Source: VFJL01 sp037147395
GTDB lineage: Bacteria; Pseudomonadota; Gammaproteobacteria; Burkholderiales; Nitrosomonadaceae
Assembly (NCBI GenBank): GCA_037147395.1
Contig: JBAWVG010000005.1
Location: forward strand, 1-49,632
DNA length: 49,632 nucleotides
Direction: 5' to 3'
Shown piece by piece: positions 25,634-34,575 of the stretch. The notes beneath the pieces are model-generated. The model worked only from the letters and a program-made list of their open reading frames with translations, was not told the DNA's origin and made no database searches. Made by a program: the position numbers and the translations under genes. The first letter of the stretch is position 1. Every line of letters begins with the position of its first letter.

Positions 25634-25664
25634 ATGATAAGCTTAATCTTATCATGATTATCAT
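25634..25664. promoter_or_regulatory. Candidate CbbR operator (overlapping palindromes)
   Basis: An inverted repeat with 8-bp arms, ATGATAAG-N6-CTTATCAT (25634-25655), overlaps a second palindrome, ATGAT-T-ATCAT (25654-25664). They lie 21-41 bases downstream of the cbbR start codon in the divergent region and just upstream of the proposed cbbL -35 box, the usual place for a LysR-type activator. Confidence 0.55.
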
Positions 25665-25674
25665 AATTATTAAT

Positions 25675-25703
25675 TTGTTCTTATGGTTATCAGCCTATAT
25701 AGT
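25675..25703 (+). promoter_or_regulatory. Probable cbbL promoter
   Basis: TTGTTC (25675-25680), 17-base spacer, TATAGT (25698-25703). The start point would be near 25710, leaving a leader of about 88 bases. The imperfect -35 fits an activated promoter. The cbbL ribosome site GGAGG lies seven bases before the ATG. Confidence 0.55.
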
Positions 25704-25797
25704 TCTACCTGAAACTCACAATTTGTCATGTTCGTAACACAATCTCCTTGCTTCTATTTCTGTAGAAATTGAGTGGGATTTAACTGGAGGAAAAGCG

Positions 25798-27219
25798 ATG
25801 GCAGCGAAAACATATAATGCTGGTGTAAAGGAATATCGGCACACCTATTGGACGCCAGATTACACCCCACTGGATACCGACCTTCTGGCTTGCTTCAAGA
25901 TCACCCCTCAGGCCGGTGTGCCCCGTGAAGAGGTCGCAGCAGCAGTTGCTGCAGAATCTTCCACCGGCACCTGGACCACGGTCTGGACCGATCTGCTGAC
26001 CGACTTAGATTACTATAAAGGCCGCGCCTACCGGATCGAGGATGTACCGGGCGATGACACCTGCTTCTATGCTTTCGTTGCATACCCGATCGACCTCTTT
26101 GAAGAGGGTTCCGTTGTTAACGTGCTAACCTCTCTGGTGGGTAATGTGTTTGGATTCAAGGCGCTGCGCGCTCTACGCCTTGAAGATATACGCTTCCCAA
26201 TTGCCTATGTGAAGACCTGTGGCGGCCCTCCGACCGGCATTCAGGTTGAACGTGATCGCTTCAACAAATATGGTCGTGCGTTGCTAGGCTGCACTATCAA
26301 GCCTAAGCTCGGTCTATCCGCAAAGAACTATGGCCGTGCAGTCTACGAGTGCCTGCGCGGTGGCCTAGACTTAACCAAGGACGATGAAAACGTCAATAGC
26401 CAACCTTTCATGCGCTGGCGTGATCGCTTTGAATTCGTGGTAGAGGCTTGCCAAAAAGCCGAACGTGAAACCGGCGAACGCAAGGGTCACTACCTGAACG
26501 TAACCGCACCGACCCCAGAAGAGATGTACAAGCGTGCTGAATTTGCTAAGGAACTGGGCGCGCCGATCATTATGCATGACTACTTGACCGGTGGCTTAAC
26601 CGCCAATACAGGTCTAGCTAACTGGTGCCGTAACAATGGCATGATGCTGCACATTCACCGTGCCATGCACGCGGTGCTCGACCGCAACCCCCACCACGGC
26701 ATTCATTTCCGCGTATTGACCAAGATACTCCGTCTGTCAGGTGGTGACCACCTGCACTCAGGCACCGTGGTCGGTAAATTAGAAGGTGACCGTCAGGCCA
26801 CACTCGGCTGGATCGATACCATGCGCGACAAGTTCATCAAGGAAGATCGCAGCCGTGGACTGTTCTTTGATCAGGACTGGGGCTCCATGCCGGGTGTATT
26901 CCCTGTTGCTTCCGGTGGGATTCATGTCTGGCACATGCCAGCACTGGTTGCCATCTTTGGTGATGATGCTTGCCTACAGTTCGGTGGTGGGACGCTCGGA
27001 CATCCATGGGGTAACGCAGCCGGTGCAGCAGCCAACCGCGTCGCACTTGAGGCCTGTGTAGAAGCTCGCAATCAAGGTGTAGAGATAGAGAAGGAGGGCA
27101 AAGATATTCTAACTAAAGCAGCCGCTCATAGCCCAGAGCTTAAAATCGCCATGGAAACTTGGAAAGAGATTAAGTTCGAGTTCGATACGGTCGACAAGCT
27201 GGATGTAGCCCACAAGTAA
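25798..27219 (+). CDS. cbbL: RuBisCO large subunit, form IA
   Basis: The catalytic subunit of ribulose-1,5-bisphosphate carboxylase, which fixes CO2 in the Calvin cycle. At 473 residues it is full length. Catalytic elements are intact: substrate lysine K168 in GCTIKPKLG, carbamylated lysine K194 with metal ligands D196/E197 in GGLDLTKDDEN, loop 6 GTVVGKLEGD, and phosphate-binding glycines in QFGGGTLGHPWG. The N-terminus (MAAKTYNAGVKEYRHTYWTPDY) is the form IA type. cbbQ and cbbO follow, and no carboxysome shell gene is nearby, so this is probably a free cytoplasmic enzyme of the IAq kind. Confidence 0.98.
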   Translation: MAAKTYNAGVKEYRHTYWTPDYTPLDTDLLACFKITPQAGVPREEVAAAVAAESSTGTWTTVWTDLLTDLDYYKGRAYRIEDVPGDDTCFYAFVAYPIDLFEEGSVVNVLTSLVGNVFGFKALRALRLEDIRFPIAYVKTCGGPPTGIQVERDRFNKYGRALLGCTIKPKLGLSAKNYGRAVYECLRGGLDLTKDDENVNSQPFMRWRDRFEFVVEACQKAERETGERKGHYLNVTAPTPEEMYKRAEFAKELGAPIIMHDYLTGGLTANTGLANWCRNNGMMLHIHRAMHAVLDRNPHHGIHFRVLTKILRLSGGDHLHSGTVVGKLEGDRQATLGWIDTMRDKFIKEDRSRGLFFDQDWGSMPGVFPVASGGIHVWHMPALVAIFGDDACLQFGGGTLGHPWGNAAGAAANRVALEACVEARNQGVEIEKEGKDILTKAAAHSPELKIAMETWKEIKFEFDTVDKLDVAHK

Positions 27220-27227
27220 ATACTTAC

Positions 27228-27260
27228 AGGGCGAATTCGATCAGAGATCTGGTTCGCCCT
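27228..27260 (+). promoter_or_regulatory. Stem-loop between cbbL and cbbS
   Basis: Perfect 8-bp arms AGGGCGAA and TTCGCCCT flank a 17-base loop just after the cbbL stop, with no T-run following. Probably an mRNA stabilising or processing element that tunes the ratio of the subunits rather than a terminator. The cbbS ribosome site (AAGGAG) follows. Confidence 0.5.
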
Positions 27261-27284
27261 ACAACCCAATTCAAGGAGTGAGTC

Positions 27285-27641
27285 ATGAGTGAAGTGATTG
27301 ATTATAAATCCCGCGTAAGCGACCCAGCCAGCCGTAAGTTCGAGACCTTTTCCTACCTGCCTGCGATGTCGAAAGACGGCATCAAGAAACAGGTGGAGTA
27401 TCTGGTAAAGAAAGGCTGGAACCCTGCGATTGAGCATACTGAACCACAGTACATCATGGATTCATACTGGTATATGTGGAAGCTGCCCATGTTTGGTGAA
27501 ACCGATGTGGATCATGTGCTGGCTGAAGCTGATGCTTGCCACAAGGCCAACCCAGATAACCATGTCCGTCTAATTGGTTATAACAACTTCAACCAATCCC
27601 AAGGCACAGCCATGGTGATATACCGCGGCAAGACTGTCTAG
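27285..27641 (+). CDS. cbbS: RuBisCO small subunit, form IA
   Basis: The 118-residue small subunit caps the L8 core. It shows family segments KFETFSYLP, QVEYLVKKGWNPAIEHTEP, YWYMWKLPMFGETDVDHVLAEADAC and NHVRLIGYNNFNQSQGTAMVIYRG. It starts 65 bases after cbbL. A strong hairpin with a T-run follows directly. Confidence 0.97.
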   Translation: MSEVIDYKSRVSDPASRKFETFSYLPAMSKDGIKKQVEYLVKKGWNPAIEHTEPQYIMDSYWYMWKLPMFGETDVDHVLAEADACHKANPDNHVRLIGYNNFNQSQGTAMVIYRGKTV

Positions 27642-27660
27642 GCAGCGGTAAGGTTGCCCC

Positions 27661-27697
27661 AAGCCCCCGCTGCCCGAAAGGGTCGGGGGCTTTTGTT
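27661..27697 (+). terminator. Hairpin terminator after cbbS
   Basis: Arms AAGCCCCCG (27661-27669) and CGGGGGCTT (27684-27692) with an inner CCC-GAAA-GGG hairpin, followed by a T-rich run (TTTTGTTT). It looks like an intrinsic terminator. Since cbbQ follows 34 bases later in the same direction, it probably lets only part of the transcription through and keeps cbbQO below cbbLS. Confidence 0.75.
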
Positions 27698-27730
27698 TAT
27701 CTGCAAAAAAATGATATCCAGGAGCCCATC

Positions 27731-28534
27731 ATGAGCGAGATTATCGAACAGTATAGAGTCACCAAAGAGCCCTACTACCGAGCCGTTGCAGATGAGGTGG
27801 AGCTGTATGAGGCAGCCTATTCTGTACGTATGCCGATGATGCTTAAAGGTCCGACCGGTTGCGGCAAGACCCGATTCGTCGAGTACATGGCATGGCGGCT
27901 TAAAAAACCACTGATTACAGTGGCCTGTAACGAGGATATGACGGCTTCCGATCTGGTCGGGCGTTTCTTACTCGATGCGCAAGGCACGCGCTGGCAGGAT
28001 GGTCCACTCGCTGTTGCAGCTCGTTATGGCGCAATCTGCTACTTAGATGAAGTGGTCGAAGCGCGGCAAGATACGACCGTCGTGATCCACCCATTGACTG
28101 ATAACAGACGCGTACTCCCACTGGAGAAAAAGGGCGAACTGATTCATGCCCATAATGATTTCCAACTGGTGATCTCTTATAACCCCGGCTACCAGAGTCT
28201 GATGAAAGATCTAAAACAATCGACCAAGCAGCGCTTCGGTGCGATGGACTTTAATTATCCAGATCATGCCACCGAGATGGAGATTGTGACCCATGAGACA
28301 GGAGTGGATGAATCGGTGGCTGATAAGCTGGTCTCAATTGCTGAACGTGCACGTAACCTTAAAGGACATGGCCTGGATGAAGGTATCTCTACACGGATGC
28401 TGATTTATGCTGGGAGCCTGATCGCCAAGGGAGTTAGCGCTCCCTCCGCTTGCCGTATCGCACTCGTTCGACCGATCACCGATGACCCTGATATGCGTGA
28501 TGCACTGGATGCAACCGTAACAACTTTTTTCTAG
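27731..28534 (+). CDS. cbbQ: RuBisCO activase subunit CbbQ (MoxR-type AAA+ ATPase)
   Basis: CbbQ is the hexameric AAA+ motor that, with CbbO, removes inhibitory sugar phosphates from form I RuBisCO. The 267-residue sequence has Walker A GPTGCGKTRFVEYMA, Walker B CYLDEVVEARQD, the MoxR-type segment NDFQLVISYNPGYQSLMKDLKQSTKQRF and a sensor/arginine region. It follows cbbS after a terminator-like hairpin and precedes cbbO by 40 bases. Confidence 0.95.
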   Translation: MSEIIEQYRVTKEPYYRAVADEVELYEAAYSVRMPMMLKGPTGCGKTRFVEYMAWRLKKPLITVACNEDMTASDLVGRFLLDAQGTRWQDGPLAVAARYGAICYLDEVVEARQDTTVVIHPLTDNRRVLPLEKKGELIHAHNDFQLVISYNPGYQSLMKDLKQSTKQRFGAMDFNYPDHATEMEIVTHETGVDESVADKLVSIAERARNLKGHGLDEGISTRMLIYAGSLIAKGVSAPSACRIALVRPITDDPDMRDALDATVTTFF

Positions 28535-28574
28535 TATTAGCGTTATAGCGATACAAAGAGCGCAGAAGACCGAC

Positions 28575-30902
28575 ATGGCTATTAATCCCGATGATTACAA
28601 AGAACTACTGGAAGACCTAGAGCCAGAGTCTGTCGCCTTGTTGCATGTGACATGGCCTGAAGCTACAAAGGTATTCTCTCCGCGTGGCCTGGATAATTAT
28701 CTGAAGGGAGCCTCTGCGTTGCGGGGTCTTGGACGCGGACGCGGGGTCGTCGACGCATGGATCAATGAGGCTCCACAGGTCGCTAAAGAGGTGGGCGAGG
28801 ATGTTGTGGGTGATCTGGCAACAGCAGCCCTGACACTTGCTTCAAGAACCTCCGGTGCAGTCATCGAACTCGTTCTCGCAACCGCACCCACCGCAGCCAA
28901 GCGCCTGGGCGATGCGCAACTATTTCAACAGTACCTACAATTCCTCAACACACTGATCGCTCAAGCACCTCGCGGTGTTCGGCCCATGCTGGATAAGCTG
29001 GATGTGCTGTTTGGACAACTGACTCTAGGGGGCCTCCGTCGCTGGGCATTGTGGGGGGCTCATGCACACCGCACGAACTATGAAGAGCAGATTAAGTATT
29101 TCAGCCTAGATTCTAAGGAATCTATCGCAGTACTACAGAGGGAGCGGAAAGGAACTCTGTTCGTGGATGTACAACGCCGTATCAACATGTATCTACGTGC
29201 ACTATGGGCGCGTGATTTTTTCATGAAGCCGACCTCCGGTGACTATGAAACGCGAGAGGGCTACAAGCCCTTTATCGAGGATTATTTCATCCACCTACCG
29301 GATGCTTATGACGCTCATGGGACCACCCCTGCTAGCGAAGTTTATCGAGCGGCGGCAGTCCATGCTGCCGCACACTTGGTCGAAACAAAGAGTCCAATCT
29401 CTGCTGAATCACTCAATCCTCTGCAGATGGCGGTGATCTCGGTGATTGAGGATGCTCGCGTGGAAGCACTCTCGATCAGACGATTCCCCGGACTGCGACA
29501 GACCTGGGCGGCATTACACAGCGCCACACCATTAATGAACGTCAGTACCGGTGACTATCTCAACCGACTGGCACGTGCGCTGATTGATCCATCCTACCAA
29601 GATAACGATGACTGGGTAACCGAGGGCCGACTACTCTTCTCTCAGTCCCAAGACAGACTCGATAGCCACCACATATCTTGGGAGATTGGTGTTCAGTTAG
29701 CGCACAAGATCAAGGACAAAAAAATTCCATTTAACCCTCGGACTGACCAGCTGACAGCCCCCTACCTGGATGACAACCGCTACTTCTGGGAGTTCGAGGA
29801 GTTCGATCTTGAGAAGTCACAATCTGCCGGCCATGACACGCCCAAACAGTTGCGTAAATACGTCAATGTAATGGAATTTGCAAACGAGGTGGAGGTCGAA
29901 GGCGCTGGAGATGATGCGCAGGAAGTCTGGGTTATGGGAACAGAGCTGTTCCCCTATGAGGATGCTGGCATTTCCTACAATGAATTAGAGGGTAAAGAGC
30001 CGGTATCGCAGCCCTATCATTACTCCGAGTGGGATTACCAGATCCAGTTGGAGCGCCCGGCCTGGGTAACGGTTCAAGAGAAACGCGCCAAGTCTGGGGA
30101 TACACAGCTGATTGATGATATCGCCACACAATACAAGCGCGAGATCTCACGTATGAAATTTCTACTGGATGCAATGCAGCCACAGGGCGTACAACGTATT
30201 CGTAAGCTAGAAGATGGTGATGAGATCGATCTTAATGCGGCCATCTCCTCCATGATCGACATGCGAATGGGGGTACAACCGGATTTGCGTTTCATGATGC
30301 GCTCAGTCAGAAAGATTCGTGATATCTCAGTCCTAGTGCTGCTTGATTTGTCCGAATCCACCAATGAGAAAGTTGCTGGGCAAGAACTCTCGGTGCTGGA
30401 CCTTACCCGTCAGGCAACGGTACTGCTGGCTGATGCGATTAACAAGATCGGAGATCCCTTTGCTATCCATGGTTTCTGTTCAGATGGTCGACACGATGTA
30501 GAGTATTATCGCTATAAGGACTTTGATCAGCCTTATACTGAAATACCCAAAGCTCGTTTGGCGGGAATGACCGGGCAACTCTCGACACGGATGGGTGCAG
30601 CCATTCGACATGCCAATCACCATCTCAAGCTACAGCGTTCGGCCAAAAAACTATTATTGGTGATCACGGATGGCGAACCAGCAGATGTGGATGTACGTGA
30701 CCCACAGTATCTACGTTACGACACCAAGAAGGCGGTAGAAGAGGCGGGGCGCTGCGGTGTCATCACTTATTGCATGAGCCTCGATCCACGCGCCGACCAA
30801 TACGTATCACGTATATTCGGTGCAAAGAATTACATGGTGGTGGACCATGTGGAACGATTACCCGAGAAATTACCATTACTTTATGCAGGGCTGACCCGAT
30901 GA
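28575..30902 (+). CDS. cbbO: RuBisCO activase adaptor CbbO (von Willebrand A domain)
   Basis: The 775-residue partner of CbbQ links the AAA+ ring to RuBisCO. The C-terminal third is a von Willebrand factor A domain with a metal site (DLSES at about residue 588-592, plus the TDGEP segment). The N-terminal part is the helical CbbO-specific region (ELLEDLEPESVALLHVTWPEA, then repeated Ala-rich helices). Length fits the family. Its stop overlaps the start of a small gene by four bases (ATGA). Confidence 0.94.
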   Translation: MAINPDDYKELLEDLEPESVALLHVTWPEATKVFSPRGLDNYLKGASALRGLGRGRGVVDAWINEAPQVAKEVGEDVVGDLATAALTLASRTSGAVIELVLATAPTAAKRLGDAQLFQQYLQFLNTLIAQAPRGVRPMLDKLDVLFGQLTLGGLRRWALWGAHAHRTNYEEQIKYFSLDSKESIAVLQRERKGTLFVDVQRRINMYLRALWARDFFMKPTSGDYETREGYKPFIEDYFIHLPDAYDAHGTTPASEVYRAAAVHAAAHLVETKSPISAESLNPLQMAVISVIEDARVEALSIRRFPGLRQTWAALHSATPLMNVSTGDYLNRLARALIDPSYQDNDDWVTEGRLLFSQSQDRLDSHHISWEIGVQLAHKIKDKKIPFNPRTDQLTAPYLDDNRYFWEFEEFDLEKSQSAGHDTPKQLRKYVNVMEFANEVEVEGAGDDAQEVWVMGTELFPYEDAGISYNELEGKEPVSQPYHYSEWDYQIQLERPAWVTVQEKRAKSGDTQLIDDIATQYKREISRMKFLLDAMQPQGVQRIRKLEDGDEIDLNAAISSMIDMRMGVQPDLRFMMRSVRKIRDISVLVLLDLSESTNEKVAGQELSVLDLTRQATVLLADAINKIGDPFAIHGFCSDGRHDVEYYRYKDFDQPYTEIPKARLAGMTGQLSTRMGAAIRHANHHLKLQRSAKKLLLVITDGEPADVDVRDPQYLRYDTKKAVEEAGRCGVITYCMSLDPRADQYVSRIFGAKNYMVVDHVERLPEKLPLLYAGLTR

Positions 30903-31201
30903 CAATACAACATTATGCAGGGATCGACCAAGACGAAAATGGGGGCCTGACACATCTCGGCCGGGTGGTACGTGATGCCTGGGTATTTGGCATCCTGCCA
31001 GAGTCAGAGACCTGCGCCGGATGGGATGGTTCACAGATGCAGAACCTGTATGAGCAGGTCTATGCCGCTTGGGGACCCTATGCACATCTCCCTAGCCGAT
31101 TACCAGATGATCTTCAACAAAAGCATGCGACACTCTATGCTCAGGCTGTGGTAACCGCTAAGAATGAGGGCTGGGATGCGGAGCTCGGAGAGGATGAATA
31201 G
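30899..31201 (+). CDS. Conserved-looking small protein coupled to cbbO
   Basis: The frame extends upstream into cbbO, but the ATG at 30899 overlaps the cbbO stop (ATGA), the usual sign of coupling, and gives 100 residues. The protein is acidic and soluble, with recognisable blocks THLGRVVRDAWVFGILPESETC, the aromatic-rich WDGSQMQNLYEQVYAAWGPY, and an acidic tail (ELGEDE). I cannot name its family. Position suggests a role with the CbbQO activase or RuBisCO, but this is inference from coupling alone. Confidence 0.75.
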   Translation: MTIQHYAGIDQDENGGLTHLGRVVRDAWVFGILPESETCAGWDGSQMQNLYEQVYAAWGPYAHLPSRLPDDLQQKHATLYAQAVVTAKNEGWDAELGEDE

Positions 31202-31211
31202 TTACAAGGAT

Positions 31212-31619
31212 CTAGTTTCGAGATAAAGGAAACTGGATCACACTCGCCGGCCCATCATTCTTCGACTTGCTGGCCAGTGCCTGTAGCGCACGCGGAAATT
31301 CTGTTTGCAGCCGTGCCATGATGTTCGACTGCCCCTGTCGATAGTAGACGGCTTCGTACTCTACTGGTTGATCTAGAGAGATACGCGCCTGCGGCCTGAA
31401 TTTACGCCAAGCGATGTCAACCCAGCACTTGCGTTCTCCATCTAAGAATACAAATTCTTCATCATCCAGGATGGCCAGATATTGCATTGTTCGAATGGGA
31501 ACGAATAACTCGTGTGATGCACTGTTAGCAAGCAGCGTAATGGCCAGATTGTAGGTGGTAGCAGGCAGATGTCTGGACTCATGACTGACTTCCTGATCGC
31601 GGTAACAGGTTATCTCCAT
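31212..31619 (-). CDS. Hypothetical protein of 135 residues
   Basis: A soluble 135-residue protein with no signal peptide or membrane helix. It contains FVPIRTMQYLAILDDEEFVFLDGERKCWVDIAWRKFRPQ, which looks like a compact beta-rich domain, and a Leu/Ala-rich C-terminal helix. It is convergent with the cbb operon, 10 bases from the small cbbO-coupled gene, and divergent from the ABC exporter. I do not recognise a family, and context gives no function. Confidence 0.65.
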   Translation of the reverse strand: MEITCYRDQEVSHESRHLPATTYNLAITLLANSASHELFVPIRTMQYLAILDDEEFVFLDGERKCWVDIAWRKFRPQARISLDQPVEYEAVYYRQGQSNIMARLQTEFPRALQALASKSKNDGPASVIQFPLSRN

Positions 31620-31716
31620 TCTTGCTGATCCTTCTAGATGCTGATCTTTAGATTGTATAGCGACAAATAAGAAAACGGTACACCCAGATTCTCAAAACTT
31701 TCCTGGAAGTAAAGTG

Positions 31717-33534
31717 ATGCGCCCCACCCGTTTCGAAAAACCGGAAGCCAGTCGCAATGACTGGCAAGTCATCCGAACCCTTCTACCTTATCTATTGGAG
31801 TTTAAGGGCCGGGTTGCCTTGGCACTGATACTGCTGGTGATGGCTAAATTTGCCAGTGTCGCTGTTCCTCTGGTGTTAAAGGAAATCGTCGACGCTCTTG
31901 ACCAGCCGCGAGCCATGCTCGTGCTGCCGGTACTGCTGCTGCTGGGTTATGGAGGGCTACGCCTTTGCAGTACGCTATTCGGTGAATTACGAGATGCCGT
32001 ATTTGCCAAGGTCACTCAGCGCGCCATCCGACGGGTGGCGTTCAGGGTATTCGGTCATCTGCATGCATTATCTCTAAGATTCCACCTGGAACGTCAGACC
32101 GGTGGAGTATCTCGCGATATCGAGCGCGGCACCCGTGGCATTTCTTTTCTGCTGAATTTCATGCTGTTCAATATCTTGCCGACGCTGCTTGAGATTGGAT
32201 TGGTCGCGGCAATCCTTCTCTCTAAATATGATATTTGGTTCTCGGTGATCATCTTTGTCACGCTGGTAGCTTATATCGCGTTCACACTATTCATTACAGA
32301 GTGGCGCATGATCTTCCGCCGAACAATGAACGATATGGACTCAAAGGCCAATACCCGAGCCATTGACAGCCTTCTCAATTATGAAACAGTCAAATACTTT
32401 GGTAACGAGTCGTGGGAGGCACGTCGGTACGATGAACATATGCAAAAGTGGGAGGTTGCAGCGGTTCGGAATCAAACTTCCCTCGCCGCACTTAATGCGG
32501 GCCAGAGTGCCATCATCGCGATCGGGGTCACACTTCTAATGCTGCTAGCCGCCGATGGAGTGGTCAAGGGCAGCATGTCTCTCGGCGATCTGGTGCTAGT
32601 GAATGCCTTTATGTTGCAGCTGTATATGCCCCTGCACTTCCTCGGATTTGTTTATCGTGAGATCAAGCATTCCCTGGCAGACATGGAAAAAATGTTCAGC
32701 CTGCTCGCAGAAAACGAAGAGATCAAGGATAAGCCTGGCGTAAATGATCTCATCACGGGGAAAGGGGCCATTCGGTTCGATCGGGTGAATTTCAGCTATG
32801 AGCCTAACCGTCAGATTCTGTTTGATGTGAGCTTCGAGATTCCGGCCGGATGCACGGTTGCCGTGGTTGGACAGAGCGGCTCCGGAAAGTCTACCCTGGC
32901 ACGCATACTCTTCCGTTTTTATGATGTGTCAGAAGGATGCGTCCTGATTAATGATCAGGACATCCGAGATATCACCCAGAAGAGTTTACGATCAGCCATT
33001 GGCATTGTTCCTCAGGATACGGTGCTGTTCAATGACAGCATTTATTACAATATTGCATACGGACGGCCTGATGCAACCCGTGAAGAGGTATTCGAGGCCG
33101 CAAAGTCTGCACACATCCATACCTTCATCGAGGGCCTTCCTGATCAGTATGAAACGACTGTAGGAGAGCGTGGGCTCAAACTCTCCGGAGGAGAGAAGCA
33201 GCGCGTTGCAATCGCCCGTGCAATATTGAAGAATCCAAGGATTCTCATATTTGATGAGGCCACCTCAGCGCTAGATTCAAAATCTGAAAAGATCATACAG
33301 TCAGAACTCAAACGTATTGCCGCGGATAGAACCACCCTCACCATCGCCCACCGACTCTCTACCATCGCCGATGCCGATCAAATTCTGGTCATGGATAAGG
33401 GAAGCATCATCGAGCGTGGCACCCATCGTGAACTGCTCGCATTTAACGGCAGCTATGCACATATGTGGGAACTACAGCAGCAGGAAGAGCAGACACTGCT
33501 ACAATTAAAAAGAGAGGGTGCAGATAAAGGTTGA
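31717..33534 (+). CDS. Atm1/HMT1-type ABC exporter (fused permease and ATPase)
   Basis: A 605-residue half-transporter with an N-terminal membrane domain (six helices between about residues 35 and 310) and a C-terminal ATPase: Walker A GQSGSGKSTLARIL, Q-loop VPQDTVLF, signature LSGGEKQRVAIARA, Walker B RILIFDEATSALD. The NYETVKYFGNE segment is typical of the Atm1/HMT1 group, which exports glutathione-linked sulfur or metal compounds from the cytoplasm. GTG 31714 is possible, but ATG 31717 has GGAAG seven bases upstream and is preferred. It may link to Fe-S or metal metabolism, though it is not next to the suf operon. Confidence 0.9.
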   Translation: MRPTRFEKPEASRNDWQVIRTLLPYLLEFKGRVALALILLVMAKFASVAVPLVLKEIVDALDQPRAMLVLPVLLLLGYGGLRLCSTLFGELRDAVFAKVTQRAIRRVAFRVFGHLHALSLRFHLERQTGGVSRDIERGTRGISFLLNFMLFNILPTLLEIGLVAAILLSKYDIWFSVIIFVTLVAYIAFTLFITEWRMIFRRTMNDMDSKANTRAIDSLLNYETVKYFGNESWEARRYDEHMQKWEVAAVRNQTSLAALNAGQSAIIAIGVTLLMLLAADGVVKGSMSLGDLVLVNAFMLQLYMPLHFLGFVYREIKHSLADMEKMFSLLAENEEIKDKPGVNDLITGKGAIRFDRVNFSYEPNRQILFDVSFEIPAGCTVAVVGQSGSGKSTLARILFRFYDVSEGCVLINDQDIRDITQKSLRSAIGIVPQDTVLFNDSIYYNIAYGRPDATREEVFEAAKSAHIHTFIEGLPDQYETTVGERGLKLSGGEKQRVAIARAILKNPRILIFDEATSALDSKSEKIIQSELKRIAADRTTLTIAHRLSTIADADQILVMDKGSIIERGTHRELLAFNGSYAHMWELQQQEEQTLLQLKREGADKG

Positions 33535-33694
33535 AATGAGCTAGGAAAGTAACGTTATTCCGGAGGGAGATTCCACAGATTTCCTCTACAATTGGAATAT
33601 AAACTTGCTCTATCTATCTATTTTTGATAACTTATCTTAGATTCTCAATAAGTCCGTGTACAGCGGATCGCTTTCTTACAATGGAGCAAGAAAA

Positions 33695-34525
33695 ATGAAC
33701 AGAGCCATCCTTGCGCTGGTCGTCATGCTTGCAGTCACCGGAAGTGCTTTTGCACAGAAGGGTGATCTAACCCTCAAGTCCCGTGCTGCGCTCATTTTTG
33801 ATGCTCAGCAGGGTCACGCCATCTATAGTAAGAATACCGATACCGTTATGCCGATCGCATCCATTACCAAGCTGATGACAGCGATGGTGGTTCTAGATGC
33901 GCAGCTACCCTTGTCCGAAGAGATCACTATCGACTCTGCCGATATTGATGTCCTCAAGAATACACGTTCCCGCTTGAAGGTGGGATCCAGCCTGACACGT
34001 CAGCAGTTGCTAAGGTTAGCACTCATGTCATCTGAAAACCGTGCAGCCGCAGCGCTAGGCCGAGCCTACCCCGGCGGTATCGAAGCATTCGTCTCAGCGA
34101 TGAATAACAAGGCATTTGAGCTTGGTATGGGGAATAGTCGCTTCGTCGACTCCACCGGACTCAGCAGTGCCAATGTTTCTACCGCTCGTGATCTGGTGAA
34201 GATGGTTGAGGCTGCCCATTTCTATGAAGTCATCCGCGAGTTTTCTACTACCACCTCACATGCACTCGATTCACCGGATTATCGACGAGGCCTGAAATAT
34301 ACCAACTCTAATAATCTGGTAAATAGTGGTCAGTGGCAGATCGGCGTGTCAAAGACCGGCTTTCTAAGTGCAGCCGGTCGTTGCCTGGTGATGCAGGCGA
34401 ATATCACTGGTAAGCCGGTGATCATCGTTCTGCTGGATTCAAACGGGAAGAAGACCCGTATCGGTGACGCCATCCGTATCAAGCAGTGGATGGAAGCGAG
34501 TCTCGCTCGCAAACGTAGCAGTTAA
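33695..34525 (+). CDS. pbpG: D-alanyl-D-alanine endopeptidase, PbpG-like
   Basis: The frame opens at 33656, but ATG 33695 has GGAG upstream and starts a clean signal peptide (MNRAILALVVMLAVTGSAFAQ), giving 276 residues. The active-site motifs of low-molecular-mass penicillin-binding proteins are intact: S56-I-T-K59, S113-E-N115 and KTG in VSKTGFLSAAGRC. The SEN rather than SGN second motif, and the lack of a C-terminal domain, match PBP7/PbpG-type endopeptidases that cut peptide cross-links in peptidoglycan. It acts in the periplasm. A second such peptidase lies at 40.3 kb. Confidence 0.88.
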   Translation: MNRAILALVVMLAVTGSAFAQKGDLTLKSRAALIFDAQQGHAIYSKNTDTVMPIASITKLMTAMVVLDAQLPLSEEITIDSADIDVLKNTRSRLKVGSSLTRQQLLRLALMSSENRAAAALGRAYPGGIEAFVSAMNNKAFELGMGNSRFVDSTGLSSANVSTARDLVKMVEAAHFYEVIREFSTTTSHALDSPDYRRGLKYTNSNNLVNSGQWQIGVSKTGFLSAAGRCLVMQANITGKPVIIVLLDSNGKKTRIGDAIRIKQWMEASLARKRSS

Positions 34526-34575
34526 CTGATCCTAGCGGCAGTAGTAGTAGTTAATGCACTGCCGGTCTAGACAAC

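Noticed and set aside
25798..31201. Carboxysome-type RuBisCO operon
   Set aside because: No shell, csoS2 or carbonic anhydrase genes follow; cbbQ and cbbO follow cbbS instead, so a cytoplasmic enzyme is more likely.
34536..34564. Inverted repeat CGGCAGT/ACTGCCG between the PbpG-like and antiporter genes as a terminator
   Set aside because: No T-run on either side and a 15-base loop; it may act as a two-way terminator but the evidence is weak.
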